A stretch of DNA of 64,000 nucleotides, taken from assembly GCF_014861485.1 (NCBI RefSeq), contig NZ_JACZHT010000001.1:496001-560000 (forward strand), written 5' to 3'. The notes below the pieces were generated by a model. It had not been told where the DNA came from. It worked only from the letters and a program-made list of their open reading frames with translations, and did not search any database. The translations under genes and the position numbers were made by a program. Numbering within the stretch: position 1 is the first letter of the stretch; the number at the start of each line of letters is the position of its first letter. Source of the DNA: Phaeovibrio sulfidiphilus (GTDB lineage Bacteria > Pseudomonadota > Alphaproteobacteria > Rhodospirillales > Rhodospirillaceae). Positions 18,250 through 27,649 of this stretch are shown here, one piece after another.

Positions 18250-19983
18250 TCAGCGGGAATAGCTGGTGGTGATGCTATAAAGCGTCGTGAGCCCCGACTT
18301 ATCAAGCCCTCCGAAGAGCCGGGCCAGGGACGGGGGCTCGCCCTTTGCCTGAACCTTCAGCACCAGACGCCCCGGATGCTCCAGGAACGCGGTGATGTTG
18401 TCGCCCGCCCGGGTGGCCTCGGCGGGCTCCAGAAACTCGCCCAGAACCGGGCGGAGGCCCTGATCCACCAGCGCGCCGTACATCCCCGGAGCCGGAGGCC
18501 CGCCAATCAGCCGGTTGGCCAGCCACTGGGGCGTGCCCCGGTCACCGGTCAGCGCAAGGGACAGGTCCGCAAGCCGGAAGCCCCGCAGAATGTCGGGAAG
18601 ACCGACAATTTTCTGGGAAGGCGACAGGGTGGAGACCAGGGACAGGGACAGCTCGGCCGATCCGATGTCCTTCAGGTCCACCCGCAGAGGATCCACGTGG
18701 ACCTGCGCCCCATCCTCGGGGGCCCGCATGGCGAATTTGCCGCTGGCCTCCAGGGACGAACGGTCCTGGTTCTCGAGGAAGAAAGCGAACGGCGTGTCCT
18801 CGAGGCTTTCGGCCGGGAACACCCCCTTGTCCATCTCGAAAGAGAAGCCGAGCAGCGCACCGCCGCTGGACAGCTGCACATCGCCCAGGGACAGGCGTCC
18901 GACGGTGGTGCCGTCCAGATCGCCCCCAAAGCGAAGGCCGTCCAGGACCACGCTGCTCACCCCGAACAGGGATGTGAACTCCATATTCCTGGAATCGAAC
19001 CGCGCCAGATCGCTGCGCAGGCGCCCCAGGTCCACGGTCCCCAGGGCCATGGTGTCCGCGGCGAAGACCAGCGGGCTGTCCGGCTGGGGGCCCTCCCGAA
19101 CCGTCATACCCCGGATGTCCAGGGGGCCGAACAGATCCTTGTTGAGCCGCGCAAGGCTCAGGGAGGCGATCGAAAAGAACTGGTCGGAGGCCGGGTCCGC
19201 CACCACGAGGCCGGACAGGCTCAGGCCCTCGATGGACACGGGCTCAAGGGCGCGGAAGGGGTCGTCGATCGCGCCGGCGTTCTCGACAAAGGCCAGGACG
19301 TCGGGCCCGACGGAAAACGCCTTCATGTCAATCGAGACCACGTGGGCCCCGTCGAAGGTCGGATCTCCGAGCGTGATACCCTTTGCATAGAACCCGCTGA
19401 CGCGCCCCTCCGAGAATCCGGCAAAACCGGCCTCCTCCATGATCACGGGCGGCCCGTCCGGCGCGAGCGGGACGATCGTCACGTTTTTGATGTCCGCCTT
19501 GCCGATGACCGCGGTCCGCCAGTACTCGGGATCCCGGACCCCGGGGTCTTTTCCCTCGGCGGTGGCGAGGGTGCCGAACGGATCAACGCCGTCCACGCAC
19601 ATGCTGCCGATCCTCATCATCTCGAGCGCGGGAACGGCGTCGGCGCCCTCCCCGTCGAGATAGCGGACAAGGCGCCCGTCCTCCATGCAGAACGTCAGGA
19701 GCCCCCCCTCCAGGAGGCCGGTGCTGACGGTGGCCTTGCGGGCCTCGAGGCCGTACTCGGACTCCCGGTCCCGATAGTGCAGCGCCGTGAAGGCGAAATC
19801 CGAACCGTTGCGGTCCAGGGTGCCCCAGGTCAGCTCCACACCGGGTGGAAGATTTTTGAGCGACTCCAGGAACGCGCTTTCCACCGTTTTCTCAAACAGG
19901 CGGCTGGCAAGGACAAGACCGGTCGCCACAACGATCACGAGCACCAGCACAATCAGGCCGGTTTTTACCAGTTTTCGGGACAT
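18250..19983 (-). CDS. Membrane-anchored protein of unknown function, partner of the downstream gene
   Basis: The 577-residue product starts with a membrane helix (TGLIVLVLVIVVATGLVLASRLF, about 8-30) and then an exported region of alternating strands (YEGLE-like LHYRDRESEYGLEARKA, SLSLARLNKDLFGPLDIRGM, LDGLRFGGDLDGTTVGRLSL). The design resembles its neighbour at 16586-18229, so the two may be old duplicates. AAGGAG is 6 bases before the ATG. No enzyme motif is seen. The divergent neighbour on the other strand is hprK. Confidence 0.72.
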   Translation of the reverse strand: MSRKLVKTGLIVLVLVIVVATGLVLASRLFEKTVESAFLESLKNLPPGVELTWGTLDRNGSDFAFTALHYRDRESEYGLEARKATVSTGLLEGGLLTFCMEDGRLVRYLDGEGADAVPALEMMRIGSMCVDGVDPFGTLATAEGKDPGVRDPEYWRTAVIGKADIKNVTIVPLAPDGPPVIMEEAGFAGFSEGRVSGFYAKGITLGDPTFDGAHVVSIDMKAFSVGPDVLAFVENAGAIDDPFRALEPVSIEGLSLSGLVVADPASDQFFSIASLSLARLNKDLFGPLDIRGMTVREGPQPDSPLVFAADTMALGTVDLGRLRSDLARFDSRNMEFTSLFGVSSVVLDGLRFGGDLDGTTVGRLSLGDVQLSSGGALLGFSFEMDKGVFPAESLEDTPFAFFLENQDRSSLEASGKFAMRAPEDGAQVHVDPLRVDLKDIGSAELSLSLVSTLSPSQKIVGLPDILRGFRLADLSLALTGDRGTPQWLANRLIGGPPAPGMYGALVDQGLRPVLGEFLEPAEATRAGDNITAFLEHPGRLVLKVQAKGEPPSLARLFGGLDKSGLTTLYSITTSYSR

Positions 19984-20115
19984 GGGAACTCCTTGGGTGT
20001 TTCCGGGCAGAGCCGAAAGTATCGCCCGGAGGGTGTTTCAATACCGGGACCGGAGGTATGGTCCTTAAGGTTGTCCCGTCCTGTCAAGGGCAACCTCCTT
20101 TCCGACGTCATACCT

Positions 20116-20144
20116 TTGACGGGCGTCGCAGTTTCCGGTACACC
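20116..20144 (+). promoter_or_regulatory. Possible promoter just upstream of hprK
   Basis: TTGACG (20116-20121), 17 bases, TACACC (20139-20144). If used, transcription starts at about the hprK ATG (20152), implying a leaderless message; no good ribosome site is seen there. The -10 match is weak. Confidence 0.3.
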
Positions 20145-20151
20145 TGAAGAC

Positions 20152-20616
20152 ATGAAGAACACACATGTCGAATCCCTCCTGCCGCAGAATGTCCACGCAA
20201 CCTCCATTGGAAAGAACGGGGTTGCGGTGCTTTTTCTCGGCCCGTCCGGATCGGGCAAGTCGGACCTGGCCCTTCGGCTGATGGACCGGGGCTGGGGCCT
20301 CATTTCGGATGACCGCACGGATCTGGTCCGACACGAGAACCGGCTTCTGGCCCGCGCCCCCGGCGTGCTTGCCGGCCTGATGGAGGTCCGGGGCCTGGGG
20401 GTGGTGAACGTTCCGTACCTGAACTCGGACACGCCCGTCTGCATGGCCGTGGAGTTGGTCCCCCTGGACCGGGTGGAGCGCCTTCCCGAACCGCAGGAGA
20501 CCGTGGTCTTCGGGATCCCCCTTCCCCTGTTCCGCCTGTACGCCTTCGAGGCCAGCGCGCCCCTGAAAGTGGAGAAGGCCCTGGGCCTGGTCCTGAAAGG
20601 GGACAGCCGACCGTGA
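20152..20616 (+). CDS. hprK: HPr kinase/phosphorylase, short alphaproteobacterial form
   Basis: HprK phosphorylates and dephosphorylates HPr on its regulatory serine. The 154-residue product is only the catalytic domain: Walker A GPSGSGKS at 30-37, the Asp-containing ISDDRTDLV, and the family signature EVRGLGVVNV. The N-terminal domain of the about 310-residue Gram-positive enzyme is absent, as is normal in alphaproteobacteria. Its stop overlaps the rapZ start (GTGA). The target Ser is present in the ptsH product of the same cluster. Confidence 0.92.
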   Translation: MKNTHVESLLPQNVHATSIGKNGVAVLFLGPSGSGKSDLALRLMDRGWGLISDDRTDLVRHENRLLARAPGVLAGLMEVRGLGVVNVPYLNSDTPVCMAVELVPLDRVERLPEPQETVVFGIPLPLFRLYAFEASAPLKVEKALGLVLKGDSRP

Positions 20617-21524
20617 GCACCCGACCGGCCGACCTGACGGACGCGGACACGCCCCGGACGCTCACCGGACGGCCGATCGTGCTTGTGACAGGACTGTCGG
20701 GGGCGGGCCGATCGTCGGCGCTCCACGCCCTCGAGGACATGGGCTACGAGGCCATCGACAACCTGCCGCTGGAGTTCCTGGACCCCCTTGTGGAGCACAG
20801 CCAGGACAACCCCCGCCCGCTGGCGGTGGGCATCGACTGCCGGACCCGGAATTTCGACCCGGCCGCCCTGATTGCCCGACTCGACTCCCTGGAGGCCACC
20901 CCGGGGATCAACGCCCGGATGATCTACATCGAGGCGGATGACGAGGCCATCATCAAGCGCTACGCCGAGACCCGGCGCCGCCACCCCCTCTCCCGGGGCG
21001 CGCCCCTTGCCGAGTGCATCGCCCTGGAGCGGCGCCTTCTGCGCCCCCTGCGGGACCGGGCGTTCCTGAGCTTCGATACCACCCGGACCAACCTGGGCCG
21101 GCTCAAGACCACCCTGGAAGCGGATTTTTCCCTCAAGGCACCGGGGCTCCGGGACATGCAGGTGCTGATCATCTCGTTCGGCTTCCGCAACGGCCTGCCC
21201 CGGGACGCGGACCTGGTGCTGGACGTGCGCTTCCTGCGCAACCCCCACTACGAGCCGGACCTGCGCCCCCTCACGGGCGAGAACAGCGCGGTTGGCGCCT
21301 ACATCCAGGAAGACCCCGCCTGGGAACCGTTCATGGACAAGGGCCTGGCCCTTCTGGACTTCCTCCTGCCCCGCTACCGGGACGAGGGCAAGTCCAGCCT
21401 GACCATTGCCATCGGATGTACCGGAGGGCAGCACCGTTCCGTGCACACGGCGCTCCAGCTTGCGGCAAGGCTGAAAAATCCACAGACAAATGTTATGGTT
21501 TATCACCGGGATATCCGGCGCTAG
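20613..21524 (+). CDS. rapZ: RNase adapter protein RapZ
   Basis: RapZ is an NTP-binding protein; in enterobacteria it directs RNase E to the small RNA GlmZ and so controls amino-sugar synthesis. The 303 residues start at a GTG that overlaps hprK by four bases. The P-loop reads GLSGAGRSSAL (27-37), with Arg33 in the place of the usual Lys. The C-terminal domain has SFGFRNGLPRDADLVLDVRFL and IAIGCTGGQHRSV, both hallmarks. Its place between hprK and the EIIA gene is widespread in alphaproteobacteria; the RNA target there is not known. Confidence 0.93.
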   Translation: MSTRPADLTDADTPRTLTGRPIVLVTGLSGAGRSSALHALEDMGYEAIDNLPLEFLDPLVEHSQDNPRPLAVGIDCRTRNFDPAALIARLDSLEATPGINARMIYIEADDEAIIKRYAETRRRHPLSRGAPLAECIALERRLLRPLRDRAFLSFDTTRTNLGRLKTTLEADFSLKAPGLRDMQVLIISFGFRNGLPRDADLVLDVRFLRNPHYEPDLRPLTGENSAVGAYIQEDPAWEPFMDKGLALLDFLLPRYRDEGKSSLTIAIGCTGGQHRSVHTALQLAARLKNPQTNVMVYHRDIRR

Positions 21525-21641
21525 GAAAAAAGAGGCTTCCTGCGGCTGTGTTTTTCCGCTACGGATTCCAGAGCGCCCGCTTTTTGCGGAGAGAACACCG
21601 CCTCCCTTTTTCGTTTCGAATGTGAAGGAGAGTCCGCTTCC

Positions 21642-22070
21642 ATGATCGGTCTGGTTCTGGTCACCCACGGACGACTTGCGGAAGAGTTCATTGCTGCCCT
21701 TGAGCATGTCACGGGCAAGCAGGAGCGGATTGCCGCAGTCTGCATCTTCCCCGACGATGATATGGATGAGCGCCGCAAGGCGATCCTGGATGCGATCGCC
21801 CAAGTCTCCCCACCGGCAGGCAGCGCCGAGGGCACCAGCGGCGTGATCCTTCTGACGGACATGTTCGGGGGCACTCCGTCGAACCTTGCGATGTCCATCC
21901 TCGAAACCGACACCATCGATGTCATTGCCGGCCTCAACCTGCCCATGCTCATCCGGTGCGCCTCGGATCGCGAGAAGGGCATTCCCTTCCAGGAAATGGT
22001 CCTCAGTGCCCAGGAAGCGGGCAAAAAGTACATCAACGTCGCCTCCCGTCTCCTGGCCCAAAACAAGTAG
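21642..22070 (+). CDS. manX: PTS mannose-type EIIA component
   Basis: The 142-residue protein is a single EIIA(Man) domain. It starts MIGLVLVTHGRLAEEF with phospho-acceptor His9, and contains LLTDMFGGTPSN, the second signature. Without EIIB, EIIC or EIID partners nearby it is not a sugar transporter part but the output domain of a regulatory PTS. AAGGAG lies about 11 bases upstream. It is 117 bp after rapZ and 188 bp before ptsH; a hairpin follows its stop. Confidence 0.93.
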   Translation: MIGLVLVTHGRLAEEFIAALEHVTGKQERIAAVCIFPDDDMDERRKAILDAIAQVSPPAGSAEGTSGVILLTDMFGGTPSNLAMSILETDTIDVIAGLNLPMLIRCASDREKGIPFQEMVLSAQEAGKKYINVASRLLAQNK

Positions 22071-22086
22071 GGACGGCAAAGACTTC

Positions 22087-22105
22087 CGCCGGGATCGTCC
22101 CGGCG
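22087..22105 (+). other. Perfect hairpin after manX
   Basis: CGCCGGGA-TCG-TCCCGGCG forms an eight-base-pair stem 17 bp after the manX stop. There is no T run, so it may be an mRNA-stability element between manX and ptsH. Confidence 0.5.
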
Positions 22106-22258
22106 TGCCTTGCGCGGGGGCCCGGTTTTGGCCTGAATTTTGAAGGATCGGGTGGATTTTCCGGGAAACGCGGCGCATACTCCGCGCGCCATTTCACCCG
22201 GGGCGTGTCCGCTTCCCTGTTTTCGCGCCACAACCACCCCTCAGGAAGAGTTGAGCTC

Positions 22259-22606
22259 ATGGTATCTCACGCCCTCCAGGCCGCAGCCTTCGCGAACGAC
22301 GACCATCCCCGGGAGTCGGACGACCCGGCTTCGGCCAGCCACTCTGTCGATCTGGAAATTGTCAACCGCCTGGGGCTGCATGCCCGCGCGGCGGCCAAGT
22401 TTGTCCGGACGGCCTCGGCCTTCACCTCGGATATCTCCGTCAGCCACCAGAACCAGACCGTGTCCGGACGCTCCATCATGGGGCTGATGATGCTGGGCGC
22501 CTGCAAGGGCACGACCATCAGCGTCTCGGCCCGCGGCTCCGACGCCCCGGAAGCCCTTCAGGCGATCCGGGATCTGGTCTCGGGGCGGTTCCATGAAGCG
22601 GACTAG
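22259..22606 (+). CDS. ptsH: Phosphocarrier protein HPr
   Basis: HPr relays phosphate from Enzyme I to EIIA. The 115 residues include an extra N-terminal arm of about 28 residues. The phospho-His is His41 in GLHARAAAKFV and the regulatory site is Ser72 in SGRSIMGLMML, 31 residues apart as in classical HPr (His15/Ser46). The serine fits with the HPr kinase encoded in the same cluster. AGGAAGAG precedes the ATG. The end overlaps ptsI by 14 bp. Confidence 0.95.
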   Translation: MVSHALQAAAFANDDHPRESDDPASASHSVDLEIVNRLGLHARAAAKFVRTASAFTSDISVSHQNQTVSGRSIMGLMMLGACKGTTISVSARGSDAPEALQAIRDLVSGRFHEAD

Positions 22607-24386
22607 GCCTCCCGCGCCGCCCCCCCAGGCGGAGCCGGTCCGAAGCCTTCATATCAAGGGACTGGGCGTCGGCCCCGGAATCGGGATCGGCGAGATCACC
22701 CTGTACGCTCCGGACGCGCTGCACATTCCGGAGCACACCATCCTCCCCGAGGACGTGGACGCCGAGCAGCAGCGGGTTCTCCAGGCCGCCGAGAAAAGCG
22801 CCCTTCAGCTCGGGGCCCTGCGCGACAGCGCCCGCGCCATGCCCGGCCCCGTCGGCGAGGAACTGGATGTTCTCCTCGAGGCCTACCAGCAGATGCTGGG
22901 AAGCTCCCGCCTGATCATGGACGTGCTCGCCCGCATCGAGAGCGAGCGGGTCAATGCCGAGGCCGCCGTCCGCCACGAGATGGAGGCCATCGCCCACACC
23001 TTCGCCGCGATGGACGACCCCTACCTGGCCGCCCGCGCCGACGACATGCGCGACGTCGGCGGACGCCTGATCCGGGCCCTGGTCGGCTCTGTGGAACAGT
23101 CCCTGTCCAATCTCGATCCGCGTTCGGTGCTGGTGGCCGACACCCTCAGCCCGGCGGACACGGCCCTGCTGCACCCGGGATCCGTCGCCGGTCTGGTGCT
23201 GGAGCGCGGCGGCACCGAATCCCATACGGCCATTATGGCCCGCTCCCTGGGGCTGCCCTGCATCGTGGGCGCCACCGGCCTGATGGAGGTTGCCCGTCAC
23301 GGCGACATCATTTGCTTCGACGGCGAGACCGGCCTTGTCATCCTCAACCCGGACGACGAGACCCTGGCCGAGTACCGCAGGCGCGAGGAGGCCCACCGCA
23401 CCCGCCAGAAGATGCTGGCCAGCCTGCGCGATCTTCCGGCCGTCACGCCCGACGGCATCCGCATCACCCTGATGGCCAACGTGGAGCTGGGCTCGGAGCT
23501 GGACTCCGTGTTCGAGGCCGGGGCGGAGGGCGTGGGCCTGTTCCGCACCGAGTTCCTCTATATGAACCGCACCACCCTGCCGGACGAGGAGGAGCAGTAC
23601 ACCGAGCTGCGCTCCCTGGTGGTGGCCATGAAGGGCAAGCCCGTGATCATCCGCACCCTGGACGTGGGCGGAGACAAGCTCTCCGGCGCCCTGGGGCTGG
23701 AAATCCCGGCGAACCCGGCGCTGGGGCTGCGAGCCATCCGCCTGTGCCTCCAGCGGCCCGAGATCCTGGAAACCCAGTTCGCGGCCATCTTGCGGGCGGC
23801 GGTCCTGGGGCCCGTGCGGATCCTGATCCCCATGATCGCCTCCAAGGACGAGTTGCTGGCGGTGCGCGAGATCTTCAACCGCGTCGTGACCCGGCTTCAC
23901 ACCCAGGGACTGACCCTGCCCAATCCCCTGCCCCCGATCGGGGTGATGATCGAGGTGCCGGCCGCGGCCCTGTTCGCCGACGACCTGGCGCGTCACTGCG
24001 ACTTTTTCTCCATCGGGACCAACGACCTGATCCAGTACACCCTGGCCATCGACCGGGCGGACGAGACGGTGGCCCACCTGTATGACCCGCTGCACCCGGC
24101 GGTCCTGCGCCTGATCCAGTACACCATAAAGGCCGCCGCAGAGGCCGAGATCCCCATTGCGGTGTGCGGCGAGATGGCGGGAGACCCGCGCCTGGCGGCT
24201 CTGCTGGTGGGCATGGGCGTGCGCACCCTGTCCATGGCGCCCAGCCGGATTCCGCGGGTGAAGCACAATCTGCGCCAGCTGGACATGGGCCTGGCCGTCT
24301 CCCGCGCCCAGCAGATCCTGAAAAGCACCGACAGCAGCACCATCCGGGATCTGGCCGAAAGCCTCATGGTGGACGAAACCGTCTGA
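22593..24386 (+). CDS. ptsI: Phosphoenolpyruvate-protein phosphotransferase (PTS Enzyme I)
   Basis: Enzyme I takes phosphate from phosphoenolpyruvate and passes it to HPr. The 597 residues have a proline-rich N-terminus, the HPr-binding helical region, the phospho-His domain with His211 in GGTESHTAIMARSLGLP, and the PEP-binding barrel (GLFRTEFLYM, IGTNDLIQYTLAIDR, VCGEMAGDP). No GAF domain precedes it, so it is an EI-type enzyme rather than the nitrogen-type PtsP. With manX and no permease, the cluster is probably regulatory. A terminator follows directly. Confidence 0.95.
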   Translation: MKRTRPPAPPPQAEPVRSLHIKGLGVGPGIGIGEITLYAPDALHIPEHTILPEDVDAEQQRVLQAAEKSALQLGALRDSARAMPGPVGEELDVLLEAYQQMLGSSRLIMDVLARIESERVNAEAAVRHEMEAIAHTFAAMDDPYLAARADDMRDVGGRLIRALVGSVEQSLSNLDPRSVLVADTLSPADTALLHPGSVAGLVLERGGTESHTAIMARSLGLPCIVGATGLMEVARHGDIICFDGETGLVILNPDDETLAEYRRREEAHRTRQKMLASLRDLPAVTPDGIRITLMANVELGSELDSVFEAGAEGVGLFRTEFLYMNRTTLPDEEEQYTELRSLVVAMKGKPVIIRTLDVGGDKLSGALGLEIPANPALGLRAIRLCLQRPEILETQFAAILRAAVLGPVRILIPMIASKDELLAVREIFNRVVTRLHTQGLTLPNPLPPIGVMIEVPAAALFADDLARHCDFFSIGTNDLIQYTLAIDRADETVAHLYDPLHPAVLRLIQYTIKAAAEAEIPIAVCGEMAGDPRLAALLVGMGVRTLSMAPSRIPRVKHNLRQLDMGLAVSRAQQILKSTDSSTIRDLAESLMVDETV

Positions 24387-24393
24387 TCCGATT

Positions 24394-24426
24394 GCCGGAG
24401 CCCCGGTGCGCGGGGCCTCCGGTTTT
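24394..24426 (+). terminator. Rho-independent terminator after ptsI
   Basis: GCCGGAG-CCCCG and CGGGG-CCTCCGG form a stem followed by TTTT, eight bases after the ptsI stop. Confidence 0.82.
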
Positions 24427-24676
24427 CACCCCCCTCTCCCATAGCCCCGTCATTTCCCGGGGGAGCCGTGTACCGTTGCCCCGTCGGGACGCGCGCGGCC
24501 CGCCCCTTACCGCGCCCAACGCACGCGAACGCCCCCGGCACCCGGAAAACCGGACGGGAGGAACAGGTCAGGGAGAACCGCACACGGACACCCGACCGGC
24601 GAACACGCCATCAGGCCAGCCGCGAACCGGCGTCACACTCGAATGATGTAAGGGGGGTATTCCCGCACAGGGGGAA

Positions 24677-24753
24677 TGGGGCGAATGATGGGATTCGAAC
24701 CCACGACCTCATGGACCACAACCACGCGCTCTAACCAACTGAGCTACATCCGC
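24677..24753 (-). tRNA. tRNA-His, anticodon GTG
   Basis: On the minus strand the acceptor GCGGATG pairs with CATTCGC. The anticodon arm CGTGG-TTGTGGT-CCATG shows GTG, and the T arm has GGGTTCGAATCCC. Position 73 is C and the base just before the acceptor is G, so the His identity pair G-1:C73 is encoded. The CCA end is encoded. Confidence 0.95.
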
Positions 24754-24754
24754 C

Positions 24755-25498
<744 letters not shown>

Positions 25499-25521
25499 GC
25501 ATCGCCGGCGTTCCAGGTCCC

Positions 25522-25544
25522 GTGACGGCGCACGCCGCCGTCAC
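25522..25544 (+). other. Hairpin between glnB and glnA
   Basis: GTGACGGCG-CACGC-CGCCGTCAC forms a nine-base-pair stem with no T run 24 bp after the glnB stop. It may hold back part of the transcription or processing into glnA. Confidence 0.55.
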
Positions 25545-25605
25545 CGGACCGGGCGGGGCCCCCTCCCGCACGACTTTCCCCAAACAGTAAACAGGAACAT
25601 CCTCA

Positions 25606-27015
25606 ATGTCCGACGTTCAGAACGTTCTCGACATGATCCGTGAAAACGACGTGCGGTACGTCGATTTCCGCTTCACCGACCCCAAGGGCAAGTGGCATCA
25701 CGTCGCCCAGCACGTCTCCACCGTGGACGAAGACCTGCTGAACGAGGGCATCATGTTTGACGGCTCGTCCATCAGCGGATGGAAGTCGATCAACGAATCC
25801 GACATGATCCTGAAGCCGGACCTGTCCTCGGCCGTGATGGACCCGTTTGCGGCCCAGCCCCAGCTGATCCTGGTCTGTGACGTGCTCGAGCCCTCCACCG
25901 GACAGAGCTACGACCGCTGCCCCCGCTCCATCGCCAAGAAGGCCGTGGCCTACCTGGGCGCCTCGGGCGTGGGCGACACCGCCTACGTGGGACCGGAAGC
26001 CGAGTTCTTCGTCTTCGACGACGTGCGCTTTGACGTGTCCCCGAACCGCTCCATGTTCGAGTTCGAGTCCGAGGAAGGCCCCTACGTGAGCGCGAAGGTC
26101 TTCCAGGAAGGGAACTCGGGCCACCGCCCCGGCGTGCGCGGCGGCTACATGCCCGTGCCTCCGGTGGACAGCGGACAGGATCTCCGCGCCGAGATGTGCT
26201 CGGTCATGGCGGAAATGGGCATGGCCGTGGAAAAGCACCACCACGAGGTGGCCCCCTCCCAGCACGAACTGGGCATCCGCTTCAACACCCTCATCGAGGC
26301 GGCGGATGACATGCAGAAATTCAAGTATGTCGTCCACATGGTGGCCCACGCCTACGGCAAGACCGCGACCTTCATGCCCAAGCCGGTGGCCGGAGACAAC
26401 GGGTCGGGCATGCACACCCACCAGTCCCTGTGGAAGGACGGCAAGCCCCTGTTCGCGGGATCGGGCTACGCCGACCTGTCGGACACCGCGCTCTACTACA
26501 TCGGCGGCATCATCAAGCACGCCCGGGCACTGAACGCGTTCACGAACCCCTCGACGAACTCGTACAAGCGCCTGATCCCGGGCTTCGAGGCGCCGGTCCT
26601 GCTGGCCTACTCGGCGCGGAACCGCTCGGCGTCGTGCCGCATCCCCTATGTGGACAGCCCCAAGGGCAAGCGGGTCGAGGTCCGTTTCCCGGATCCGGCC
26701 GCCAACCCCTACCTGGCCTTCGCGGCCCTGCTGATGGCGGGCCTGGACGGAATCGAGAACCGGATCCATCCGGGCGACCCGATGGACAAGAACCTCTACG
26801 ACCTGCCGCCGGAAGAGCTGGCGGGCGTGCCCACGGTCTGCGGCTCCCTGCGGGAGGCCCTGGAGGCTCTGGACGCGGACCGCGACTTCCTGAAGAAGGG
26901 CGGCGTCTTCTCGGACGAGTTCATCGACAGCTACATCGCCGTGAAGCGCGACGAGGTCCACGCCTTCGAGCACGCGCCCCATCCGATCGAGTACAAGATG
27001 TACTACTCGGTCTAA
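25606..27015 (+). CDS. glnA: Glutamine synthetase, type I
   Basis: GlnA makes glutamine from glutamate, ammonium and ATP as a cytoplasmic dodecamer. The 469 residues match GSI-beta: the N-terminal beta-grasp ([17 protein letters not shown]), latch [13 protein letters not shown], active-site [23 protein letters not shown], the Asn loop [17 protein letters not shown], and the adenylylation site Tyr398 in NLYDLPPEE. Regulation by adenylylation under GlnB control is therefore expected. An inverted repeat ATCCGGT/ACCGGAT directly follows the stop but has no T run. Confidence 0.98.
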   Translation: MSDVQNVLDMIRENDVRYVDFRFTDPKGKWHHVAQHVSTVDEDLLNEGIMFDGSSISGWKSINESDMILKPDLSSAVMDPFAAQPQLILVCDVLEPSTGQSYDRCPRSIAKKAVAYLGASGVGDTAYVGPEAEFFVFDDVRFDVSPNRSMFEFESEEGPYVSAKVFQEGNSGHRPGVRGGYMPVPPVDSGQDLRAEMCSVMAEMGMAVEKHHHEVAPSQHELGIRFNTLIEAADDMQKFKYVVHMVAHAYGKTATFMPKPVAGDNGSGMHTHQSLWKDGKPLFAGSGYADLSDTALYYIGGIIKHARALNAFTNPSTNSYKRLIPGFEAPVLLAYSARNRSASCRIPYVDSPKGKRVEVRFPDPAANPYLAFAALLMAGLDGIENRIHPGDPMDKNLYDLPPEELAGVPTVCGSLREALEALDADRDFLKKGGVFSDEFIDSYIAVKRDEVHAFEHAPHPIEYKMYYSV

Positions 27016-27649
27016 TCCGGTCCCGAACCGGATCACGGCCAACACACACCGGGGCCGGGGGCTGGTGCCTCCGCCCCGGATCCCCGCCGGGCCCCGGTCC
27101 GGCGCGGTCCCCCGCACGGACGGGGAAGGCGCCGGTGCCGCCGTTATGACAGGAAGGCGATCCACGGCCCCCGGCTTCGGCGCGGGTCCGGGCAGACCCG
27201 GGTACCCCCCCACGCTCGGTAAAGCCCCCCACGCGTTCCCAAGAAGCCGCTTCCCCACACACTGCCCGGCACCCGGCGGGATACGGGCCCCGCATCTCAA
27301 GTCGGGCATATCCCCCTGTTTTCATTGAGTATCCGCGCCAGAAACTCCGGGTGGAGTCGCCTCCCCGGAGCCTCGCTGGCATGTGCCGCAACATCCGTCG
27401 CCCGCCGGGCCCGGACTCGGACCCGACATGGGGTCCGCACACGCGCGCCGCCCGACACAGGCACCCATGGTCCCGCACTACACCCGAACACCCCCGGGGT
27501 GTATGTCGCGCGCATCATAACCCCTGGGGGCGGGGCCACCCGGGCCCGGACACCGCAACATTCTGCAACAATGATTGATTTGAAGGGCCCGGACATCTTT
27601 TCTAGTATCACTATCGAAAGTGAACTTGAGAACTGCGGGAATGTTGAAA
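27016..27649. other. Intergenic region glnA-lpxC
   Basis: About 630 bp. It starts with a short hairpin (27014-27032), is GC-rich and featureless in the middle, and ends with the lpxC promoter. No gene is seen. Confidence 0.6.
27580..27608 (+). promoter_or_regulatory. Predicted sigma-70 promoter of lpxC
   Basis: TTGAAG (27580-27585), 17 bases, TAGTAT (27603-27608), each 4/6 to consensus, lie in the only AT-rich part of this intergenic region. A start near 27615 supports the lpxC start downstream of 27620. Confidence 0.5.

Noticed and set aside
18220-20151. Plus-strand frame upstream of and in phase with hprK
   Set aside because: It is antisense to the gene at 18250-19983; HprK homologues start near the ATG at 20152.
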